NCBI GenBank assembly: GCA_036971615.1
Contig: JAYKKR010000041.1
Location: 217,247-281,246, forward strand
DNA: 64,000 nt
Direction: 5' to 3'
Origin: Amyloporia xantha
Lineage: Eukaryota; Basidiomycota; Agaricomycetes; Polyporales; Adustoporiaceae
This document shows, piece by piece, positions 55,048 through 64,000 of the stretch; position 1 is the stretch's first letter, and each line of letters opens with the position of its first letter. The translations under genes were made by a program, and so were the position numbers. A model generated the notes under the pieces. That model was not told the DNA's origin and did not search any database. It saw only the letters and a program-made list of their open reading frames with translations.

Positions 55048-57056
55048 TCACTCTGGCTTTCCTTCTACTCGTACTACTACAAACTTCCTCGTCAGCAGAT
55101 TGAACACGCTCCCGAATATCAGCGCGATGAGGGTGCAGCTCAGGATGATGACGTTATATGGCATGCTAAAGTCCGGAGTGGCTAGATCGACTAACAAGAC
55201 GGGCGTGTACATCCGTGAGGGCCGCACCGGTAGCGCGATTCCGCTGGCATCGAAGTCCCGATCTTCGGAAGTATTCCCAAACGAAAATGGCAGTAGCACG
55301 GCTGGAGGCAGGTCCCAACCACGTTGCGCGTCTGGCGGATGTTCGGTATACCGCAGGAAGGGCTTCGAGACGTCCATCGTGAGGTGCAGCGTGGACTTTG
55401 GCGGCAACGTGAGCACAGCTTGCAGAAGTGACGGCCGAGAATGCGGGATGGGTGCTGTATACGAAACGATATTGACGAGATCATCTGCAAAGATGGAAAT
55501 GAATTGCATTAGACGCCCTATCTGGAGAAGACGCTGTGACGCTGTCTTAGATCCTTGGGAGTACGTACCACTTGAAACCCCGTTGCTCTGCACGCGGAGG
55601 GTGTGTAATTCGAATTGCAATAACCAGGGCATAGTCTCGAGATAGCCGCTTTGAACTTGAACTGGGAGATTATTTGTGATCACAAGGGATAGCCGGGCGG
55701 CATACTGGCTCGATCTCATCAAGGTGCGATGCATGGAGAGCTGGGTGAGTGGCATAGCTGCCGAGCCGAAGGCTGCAGGGCACACAATCAACACGAAGAT
55801 AGTGCATGAAACACATCAGACTAACGATATTGGAACGAATATTCCTCTGGCCATTGCATTACAATGTCGAGAGGTTTACCTGATCTCACAGACCGATCAG
55901 TACCCTCAGCAGGTTGAGCAATTGGGGAAAGACTGACCGTTTTCAACAGCAAATTTGGCAACATTTGTGCCTATTTCCGTTGGAATCGGAGCAATTGCAT
56001 ACGACTTCTCTGGTGGGAGCGTCACTCTGACAACACTGGACTGCGCGGCTGGACATGCGCTATTAATGACGCGATCGAAAACAGAGCCTAGCGACCAATC
56101 TGAACGGCGTGTCGACACATGAGAAACTATATTCAAATGAAAGATTTCCCCGAGCGCTCACCTCGTCGCTTTTCCGGAGAGTATCGGACGGGGTCAAACA
56201 CCGTTTGGAAGCGCAAGCCGGACCTCGACGCCCACGTTTTCACGATAGCGCACATGCACGCCCATTCCATGCCAGTCTGCATCGAATAAACGATGCGGAT
56301 TCAACAGGCTAGCGATGCCCGAGAACGACTTGCACGGTAGCAGTTTCAGGAAAGGTGTCAGATTCTCCGTACAAACGTGCTCTGACGGAAGCGTTGCGTG
56401 ACGGAGAAGATGCGAATTAGTCCAATTAGGAAGTGACCCCTCTGGTCGGAAAGTGAGGACGGGGAAGTGGTACGTTGTTCATCTAACGAGCCGAGAGATG
56501 CACAGAACAATCCAGCGAGAGCATTACGCAGGCCGCGCCAACGTTCGTCAACACTGACCAATAGTTGTTGGTCCATCTTGCGTAGCGTAGATAGTGTAGA
56601 CAACTCACGTCAACGTACCGCCATCTCCCATCCACGCCCACAATTCGGCACCAGTGCCCACACCGGGTTCATCGGGATAGCCCCAGCGGTCGTAATTCCA
56701 GTTTCCGGCATTCAGAGTGAGATGCAGCTCAGTGACAGCATATTCACGTAGTATTTGGCCGAGAGCGAGGGGGAAGAGTGTGTAATGCTGCGCTGTCTTA
56801 TTGCTCGTTATGTTAGTAGCATGACTTTGAGACGGGCAAACACGCACATTCATCGTCTTTCTCCAGAGTATCCGGATCTCTCGGTGTCGCCTTATTCAAC
56901 AAAGTTATGAAGGAAAAGCGAGCGGCCAATTTCCCCATCTCGCAAAGGCCTCAAGGTTAATTCTTCTTCAAACTGTTCCGCTGGAATCGCTGCGAGAACC
57001 CGGGAAAGACAGAGAGCAAGAAAACAATAGACGTAGGTGCGCCAGTTTAAGATCAT
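55048..57056 (-). CDS. GPI16: GPI transamidase subunit (PIG-T/Gpi16)
   Basis: Part of the ER-membrane complex that replaces a C-terminal signal by a GPI anchor. Start MILNWRTYVYCFLALCLSRV is a signal peptide, then EQFEEELTLRPLRDGKLAAR, SQHYTLFPLALGQILREYAV, ELHLTLNAGNWNYDRWGYP, all conserved in Gpi16. Middle exons: ELWAWMGDGG, RWRGLRNALAGLFCASLG, HLLRHATLPSEHVCTENLTP, FLKLLPCKSFSGIASLL. Last exons: PPAVLLPFSFGN, YTPVLLVDLATPDFSMPYNV and the C-terminal TM helix IILSCTLIALIFGSVFNLL followed by a short basic tail. About 8-9 exons, 560-580 residues. The first joint (DDE-SQHYT) uses GTGCGT with acceptor GACAG. Confidence 0.9.
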
Positions 57057-57442
57057 CGTTACAATGCCGACTCAATTCATTGGTATGAGCAGCAAAGCTG
57101 GGGGTACATGTTCATGCAGGTCGTTGTTGTCGGCTCGGTCGCGTCAGTGGCTGTTAATGGGCGTCTGATGCACGTGAGATTCAGATCTCAACTAGGCGCT
57201 CGCCGTGCACTTTGAATACACCGCAAGCTGATACACCGTGACTACTATTTCTAACTGTGGGCACAACCAACTGCTTGGGTGGTATATAGAACATCTGCTA
57301 GGCCGGCAACACTTGTATGTAATACCCACGTTCTCTACTTTACTACTGACCTCGTGTAAATTGTGATTTAACAAGCATTACCACACAAGACGTTATTGAA
57401 AATACCTCGGTTTGATACAGGATTACTCCGGTCACGCCTTGT
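57057..57442. promoter_or_regulatory. Bidirectional promoter GPI16/AFG2
   Basis: 386 bp between divergent starts. CACGTG lies at about 57172 (GCACGTGAG). No clear TATA box on either side. Confidence 0.45.
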
Positions 57443-60400
57443 ATGACCTCAATTACCTCTCGGACGTTTGTCGTGGGCCTCGCCAGCGCATCAGACTCAG
57501 CTTCTCGTGCTGCTCGCCGCGTTACACTCAACGTAGATGTTCTCAAAAGCGTAAAGCTATGCGCAGGCGATGTAGTGGCGATATCTGGGGCTGGGCCAGA
57601 ACAGACCGTGAGTGAAACGCAGTGGGAATAACCCACTATGCAGCTGACCAGAGTCGCACCCTCGATATCAGCGCCCACTAACTCGAGCTGTTCTGAATTG
57701 ACAGGTCTTCTCAGTGGGTATCGCATGGCCTTCCCATGAGGTATCACAAGACAGTAAGTGGGATACATGTGCAGATCCCGAATATGTGGCGAACGTGCTC
57801 ATGTCTCATTGAATGGTGTTATCGCAGCGGTCCTTGTCTCCTCGTCCTTGCTTCTGACCGCCCATCTACCGGAAGGCACCAAGGTTAAGATTACCCCGCT
57901 GAATAGCGCAAAACTTCCTCCGCATCTTCCATCCACACGAAAATCGCAACTAGCCCGGACGGTGCGTCTTCGTGAAGTGTATGAAGGCTCTATATCGCCC
58001 GCAAAAGCTAGCGCATCGAGGACGCCAGAAAAGGCCGTCCCTGGACGCCGTGATTGGTTAACTCTGCTGATCAGAGAAGCACTGGGTTCGTTCCTTTCGT
58101 TCCTTTCGTCTTTTCTCGATCCCACGAGAACCCCGGCTCTCTTAAGGCAATGTTCTCACTGTTGAACTTCGGCCGTTAGTGGATATCAAGTACCTGGCAC
58201 CTACACAAACCGTGGATTTGATTTATGAGGGCCAAGGCCGCCGGTTCGTCCTTTCTTCCGTGTCCACAAGTACGGGAGAAGCTGGTGGGGAGGATGACTT
58301 GGCAGGAAGTATTCAGAAACTGTCCTTGTCATCGGGTCCGCAGTTGTGGATCGTGGACTGGGACACCACGGTGTACTTGGTAGACAAAGAATCCAATATC
58401 GAGCATAACGAGTCTAAAAAGGTGACGCATGCACACGCCGATATGGTCGTTTCGCTACTTATGCATGACTATATGAAATTGTATAGACGGCCGCCATTGG
58501 TGTGGAGCATAACGAAGAGGCGTACACAGCTGTCGGCGGACTCGACAAGCAAATCGCTCAAATTCGCGATCTGATAGAAATTCCACTCACTCGCCCGGAG
58601 TTATTCCGTCATTTTGGTCCGTCATCTCTGCCACACATTATGCTACCACCCCGCAATATTTCCTATCCAACACATGCCCCTGCTGCCCTTCCTCCATCTT
58701 TGACATGCACCGCCCCGTGACCGTACTGACCACGATGCAGGCCTGAAGCCCCCACGCGGCATTCTCCTACACGGGCCGCCTGGTACAGGGAAGACACACC
58801 TCGCGCGTGCGATCGCAGCCTCGACGCGCTCCGCCGTCCTTGTGATCAATGGACCCGAGTTATCCTCGGCATACCACGGCGAGACCGAGTCGAAGCTGCG
58901 CGACGTCTTCACAGAGGCACGTGCACGCAGCCCGTGCATCGTCGTCCTCGACGAGGTCGACGCGCTCTGTCCGCGGCGAGAGGATGGGCCCGGCGGAGAG
59001 GTCGAGAAGCGTGTCGTCGCACAGTTGTTGACCATCATGGACGGCATGGGTGATGGGGCTGAGGGCACAGAGCAAGAGCGCGTGGTCGTCGTCGCGACCA
59101 CCAACAGACCAAATGCGATCGACCCAGCGTTGCGGCGGCCAGGACGGTTCGACAGGGAGATTGAAATAGGTGACCTTTACCCTATTTGCTTTTGGGGCAC
59201 CGTCGTAATTTGACCATCACATCACACAAGGCATCCCCGATGCGGAAGCCCGGCTCTCGATCCTCAATGTGCTCCTTTCGAAGACACCCCACTCCGTCAC
59301 CGAGGACGAGCTCCGGGCTGTCGCAGCCCGGGCATACGGCTACGTTGGCGCAGACCTAAGCGCCGTCGTCCGCGAGGCAGGCACGCTCGCCATCAAGCGC
59401 TTCCTGTCCTCCCAGCAGCCGCCCGCCGCCGAAACTAGCACAACCCCGACCTCCCCCCGCCTCACCCTTGACGATCTCCTCGCGTCCCTGCCCTCTGTGC
59501 GCCCCTCTGCGCTGCGCTCGCTCTTCCTTGACACCGTTCCCGTGCACTGGTCCGACATCGGCGGACAGGCGGAGACGATCGAGAAGCTGCGCGAGTGCGT
59601 CGAGTGGCCTTTGCTCCACCCTGGCGCATTTGCGCGCCTCGGCGTGCGCGCACCAAGGGGCGTACTGCTGTACGGCCCGCCGGGGTGCAGCAAGACACTG
59701 CTCGTGCGCGCGTGTGCGACGGAGAGCGGGGTGAACTTCCTTGCTGTGAAGGGGCCCGAGGTCTGTCGTCGATATTCACTCAGATGTCCAGCGCCCAATT
59801 TGGCTGATTGGTGTGATGTTGCCAGCTCTTAAACAAATATGTCGGAGAGTCAGAGCGAGCGGTGCGCGAGATATTCAGCAAGGCCCGCGCGGCGTCCCCG
59901 TCCATAATCTTCTTTGTACGTCGCCTCTACGTCCAGCCCGCCGTCGAGGCCCACATACTGATATCGACCGCCCTACCCCCTATAGGATGAGATAGATGCC
60001 CTCGCCACATCGCGTGCATCCGGCGACGGCACAGGCGCACACGACGGTGTGCTTACCAGTCTCCTCAACGAAATGGATGGCGTGCAGGAACTCGTCGGGG
60101 TCACCATCGTCGCGGCGACGAACCGGCCCGAAGTAATCGTAAGTCGCCGTCTACTTCCCCACCTCTCTGACACGACGCGGCACGGTGCGATTCATACATC
60201 GAACTTCCGGCGAGCACGTACTCCTTCTGCGACTCTTCTCGTCATCTCCGTGTTCAGATAGACAGCTGATGACGATTGGCCGGTCGACAGGACTCGGCGC
60301 TCATGCGCCCCGGCCGTCTGGACCGCATCCTGTACGTGGGCCCGCCTGACGTGCGAGGGAGGGAGGACATCCTTCGCATCCGCACGCGCAAGATGAGCGT

Positions 60401-60768
60401 GGAGCCTGGCATCGACTTTGCAGAGATCGCGCGGATGGTGAGTCTATCATTTTCGTCTCGTCGGGGATTTTGAACTCGTAGCTTATGTGCGTGTTCGCGG
60501 CGATCAGACCGAAGGATACTCCAGGCGCGGAGATAACGGCGCTGTGCCAGGAGGCGGCGCTTCTAACGATGAAGAGGGATATAGACGCCCCATATGTAAG
60601 ATGCCGTTTCGCTGCAGCAGGCGGGACAGTTGGGATAACACTATAATTAATCAGGTGCCGTACGACGCGTTCCTTTCCGCAGCGTGTGCGATGAAGAAAC
60701 AGATTACGCCCGATGTCATCGCTAAGTACGAGAGGTGGCGAGACCACCAGGGTATGATTGAAGCATGA
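57443..60768 (+). CDS. AFG2: AAA ATPase Afg2/Drg1 (SPATA5 type), one-base insertion
   Basis: Hexameric ATPase that strips Rlp24 from pre-60S ribosomes in the cytosol; essential in yeast. Exons: 57443-57607, 57705-57753, 57828-58085, 58180-58445, 58487-58616, 58741-59169, 59231-59760, 59826-59915, 59986-60138, 60291-60437, 60508-60595, 60655-60768. N-domain, then D1 with [13 protein letters not shown] (Walker A), [12 protein letters not shown] (Walker B), [21 protein letters not shown]2 with [64 protein letters not shown] with Cys-Ser is typical of Afg2 D2. In exon 11 the frame of TEGYS and that of [19 protein letters not shown] differ by one extra base at about 60523. The end [16 protein letters not shown] is normal. 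Confidence 0.92.
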
Positions 60769-60994
60769 GGTGAGCATTCGCGTGCCATGGGTAGAAGGAA
60801 TCGTTCTGATCAGGTCGAAATGCTCATCGTAGATCAGTGCGTGTTATACTGGTGGTGCGGCCAGCAGGATGCAGTAATGTGAAATTTGTAGAAGTCCCAT
60901 GTTAACTGGAGTGTAATGATACAAATGCTTTCTCCTTCATGCTACTAGTACCCGATGTCCCCCATGCGAGTACATACCCATCACAAAACGGGAT

Positions 60995-61319
60995 CTACAA
61001 GCTACTGTCAGACTCTGCAGTGCCGGTTCGCCGTTTCTCTGATAACTCACCTGCTACAGGCTGAGGGTCGCCATGGTGCCCTCCTTTTGTGTCGAATTCT
61101 GCGGAAACAAAGTCAATATCCCACCCTCCGATGCAATACTCAGTGTCACTCACGAGCGGGGTCTCTCGTGGCTGCCCCAGCACGCTTGTTCGCTCCCGGC
61201 TCCTTCGCACAGTCGCGGTTCGCCTCCCGCTTTGTGAGCTCGTCGTCGTCGATTTTCTGGACGGCTTCTGGAGGAAACTCGTCGACGGGCTCGGTATTGA
61301 CGAAGTTCTGCTTTGTCAT
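60995..61319 (-). CDS. Small hydrophilic unknown protein
   Basis: Two exons: 61319 to about 61156 and about 61100 to 60995, intron GTGAGT..CCGCAG. Product of about 89 residues: MTKQNFVNTEPVDEFPPEAV, QKIDDDELTKREANRD, PGANKRAGAATRDP, FDTKGGHHGDPQPVAGEL. Strongly charged, no signal peptide, no Cys-aaX end, so not a pheromone precursor. Predicted disordered. Codon pattern and clean splice joint favour a real gene. A TATA-like ATATAAAGG on minus lies near 61418-61426. Function unknown. Confidence 0.55.
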
Positions 61320-61426
61320 GATGAGGCGAGTACGATTTATGAAGAGTGTAGTGAGTGACGATGACTGAGTTGAGTGCTTTGCAGATTGCGATGGGTTGTC
61401 GCGGGTTATAAGCTGCCTTTATATAT

Positions 61427-62880
61427 GAATTTACGGATGCATATGCATTGGGAGCATGCGTCCCCAAAGGCGCCACGATGATACACTAGTCTGACGTCAC
61501 ATTTTATGGGACACCTACTGCACCAAATCCGGCCCCTCAACCACATGAGGAAAACTACACCCGAGATTCAGAAGCGTCGAGCTACTTCGCGAACGCACAA
61601 GTGGCTCAAGTCTCAAGAAAATCAACTTGACTTTGTATGTTGGCGGTTGTCCATAGCCTATAATCAGGTACATATGTGCAAGTATATGCCAAATCCGTAA
61701 TATTGCATGCATACAAAGCTATGATGGTATGATACAATCCGTCCCATAATTATGAGATGTAGAATTTTATAAGCGCTAGCCCAGGTAGCAGTTACTAACT
61801 ATCTTCCAAAGATCTTCGCCCGGCCGCAACGAGTACATGTACCACCCATTGACCAAGCAGGATATTCTTACTTATATGCAACAGATAATAACGAGATGTA
61901 CGATGCACGACTCTTTCGAGAGAGAACGCGGCTCCACGGGAATCTCAGCACTGTAGGTGTTCGGTTGTTAGAGCAGACGCTCGCGCGCTAAGCGCCGTAG
62001 TACAAACACGTACAAACACGGCCAGCGCGATCTGCGACGGCCTCCTTCATATACATCGCTTGCTTCCGCGACTTCTTGTGGGCCTTAGGTGTCGGTGTCG
62101 GTGTCTGTGTCCTCTCGTGATCGAGTCTCGCTTCTCATCTCTGGGCTCTCTCAGATCACATCTTCCATTCATTCTGCTGACATTGGTATATATTGATACC
62201 AAAATCACAGAGCAGAGTGTGTCGATATCATTCTCAGAAACTAGGACAATGAAAGCGTAGCACTTCTTTTATATATTCCGTCATAGCAGAGATTCCCGAA
62301 GGCGTCTTCGTTGAAGGTCACGCCATGCAAATCTCTCCTACAGCAGGCATGAGACGACGGATCCATGATAGACCTCAGGCGCTCCAGTAATGACAATGAC
62401 GTGGTATTAAGCCTCACTCACCTAGACAAGAGTGTCACTGACAGCAGTCTGTCGGGTAAGACTGCAGAGTTTTCAGAATCACAGGTACCAAAAAGAGCGA
62501 CGCGTTTGGCTGACACCGACAGGAGGTAAACAACTGTGACCGGCGAGTGTAGACGTACTGTTTCTCGTCCTTGTTGGTGTGCGTATACCAACTTTATGAA
62601 CCCTTCTACCTGTCTTTGCGTGACTGCTATCGTCATTATCTGTGGATGGGCTTGCTCTTGGTGGCTCAAGCAGAGTCGTAACCTTCCGTTATCCCCTGAC
62701 AGCTTCATAGACAAAAGATGATACCTTCAGGTGAAGGCGATAACATTTGGATCGGTCTAATCTGGCCAGAATCTTACACATTCTGGAGAAGGTAAATAGT
62801 GGAATGAATGATGTGATGAGTTACAATGAGACATAGTCAAGGCATGCCATGAGCATTTAGCGTACCAAACGTCCGAGCAA
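61427..62880. other. Gene-poor, AT-rich stretch
   Basis: Several TATATA clusters (61670-61690, 62190, 62270) and short frames only. Nothing recognised. Confidence 0.45.
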
Positions 62881-63165
62881 TCATTTTATGTCTACGTTGT
62901 AGAAGAAGAAACTATGGCAGGAATGACCCAACCTGTATACCAAAAAGCCTGTGTCTCCTAAGAAATCTGCCGCATCCGGAGCAGAGCTACCGAGCTTACA
63001 GCACAGCTCTGCTGACCAGGCCAGGCCAGAGAATCGGTCTCCCCGGGCCCAGGGAATGAGGCATCGCACGGAGTGGACGGCTTCGACGAGCTCCATGCCC
63101 GATTGCACAGCCTTCCAGAAGTACATGCTGGAGTCGACGTTGGCGCCATATCACGACTGGTGAAT
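62881..63165 (-). CDS. Possible exon of an unrecognised gene
   Basis: The minus frame reads YGANVDSSMYFWKAVQSGME, then LVEAVHSVRCLIPWARGDRF, SGLAWSAELCCKLGSSAPDA and on to FLVYRLGHSC. Its amino-acid mix looks protein-like and a TTCACCAG acceptor precedes it near 63164. No start, no family and no further exons could be established. Confidence 0.25.
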
Positions 63166-64000
63166 AGGCCAGGTTCGGCGTGATCACCAACACTCCATTG
63201 AGACCGTCTTGCTTATATAGGACGAGCCAATGCTGGGAGAGTCGACTCTGCTGAACTCTTGTCTTGGGGCGCACACCAATTGCGGAGGCTAAATCAAGAG
63301 AAGAGTTGAATGCTATAACTATGAGGAAAACGCAGCTGCCTTGGTAGCTGTCCTAAGCCAGATTTTGCTCCGTCCAGAGGCTGTATATAGTAGGATGAGA
63401 TCTGGAGTAAACTCACCTTCCTTCGTGATAGGTTCGTGAGTAAATTGAATTCATTGTCTAAGATCTCACCAACAACAATGTATAGTCACATTGCAATAGA
63501 CTTAAAATCAAACCCCAGAATTGCCCTTTGAGAGCCGAAACATATTGAGCCAGCACACTTCTGCCTTGCATCCTACAATCTTTATCGATTAACGGGACGC
63601 GATGATTGACGCCCGCGCTGACAGAGGCCTCAGGCTCTAAGCAGAAGCACGAGATGAAATAACAACTTGGATGAGATGGAGACCAGGACTTGAATGGGGA
63701 CCAGGACTTGAAATGCGAAAGCAAATGAGCCACCATGTAAACCACACAGTCGTAAATAGACTTTGATGAAGTTGGCGGCTCGGATGCGGGCGCTGCTACC
63801 TGCAGCTACACCGTGACAGTGTACACCGAGCATGCTCAAGTAGATGACAACGTGAACTTCTGTGCAGACGCCAGGAAATTCCGGCCTTCTCGATCAATCT
63901 CCATACTTCGTCCTTCTACAAGGAAGTTCATGCGTACCTCAAAGATTCGAGAGTCAGCACCCCGTCGCTTGCTACCTACATCGGGTCGTGATTCCATACT
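63166..64000. other. No gene seen at right edge
   Basis: Short frames on both strands. At 63675-63712 the words GGAGACCAGGACTTGAA and GGGGACCAGGACTTGAA form a short direct repeat. Confidence 0.4.

Noticed and set aside
60995..61319. Lipopeptide mating pheromone precursor
   Set aside because: No C-terminal CaaX box and no pheromone receptor or homeodomain gene nearby.
1..64000. CRISPR array, bacterial operon or prophage
   Set aside because: No regularly spaced repeats; intron-rich genes show this is nuclear fungal DNA.

Overview
This is a stretch of nuclear genome from a filamentous basidiomycete, most likely an Agaricomycete of polypore type. Nearly every gene is split by short introns of about 45-60 nt with GT..AG borders. 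The gene set is fungal: split HIS1 and TRP4, a division-1 chitin synthase, a GH12 endoglucanase, Glo3-type ArfGAP, EB1, UBC1, GPI16, AFG2. A Tad-like LINE sits at the left edge. The gene density is about one per 2.5 kb, on both strands, without operons. Species cannot be fixed from the sequence alone.

Left part (1-6.3 kb): the 5' half of a LINE retrotransposon on the minus strand (intact ORF1, start of ORF2), then a CpG-poor composite repeat built of two inverted tRNA-like modules flanked by GTCAGG-rich hairpins, then a tandem pair of short-chain dehydrogenase (SDR) genes of which the first is dead. Next (6.9-13.4 kb) come amino-acid genes and a trafficking gene: HIS1 (ATP phosphoribosyltransferase), the AP-2 sigma subunit, TRP4 (anthranilate phosphoribosyltransferase, with a Gcn4/Cpc1-like site in front of it) and a ThDP-dependent acetolactate-synthase-like enzyme.

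Middle (14-33 kb): secreted GH12 endoglucanase, GNAT acetyltransferase, Glo3 ArfGAP, UBC1, two tandem MFS transporters with matching exon structure, an SDR of the RhlG type, a Pro/Ser-rich unknown, HEM13 (coproporphyrinogen oxidase), and an amino-acid permease. About 2 kb in the middle of the permease gene is almost free of CpG.

Right part (33-64 kb): two basidiomycete membrane proteins of unknown function, EB1, an F-box-like protein, a small unknown, chitin synthase, an MCT-type MFS carrier, an intron-containing tRNA-Asn, a 5-kb gene-poor tract, then head-to-head GPI16 and AFG2, a small unknown, and 2.7 kb without a clear gene.

No defence system, CRISPR array or obvious new gene cluster was found. 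The most unusual signals are the CpG desert inside a living gene, the double-headed tRNA-like element, the ATGA stop-start overlap of the LINE ORFs, two GC-AG introns fixed by homology, and four isolated one-base indels in otherwise intact genes, which look more like consensus errors than gene decay. All exon maps are hand-made from splice motifs and protein-family memory, with no search behind them.
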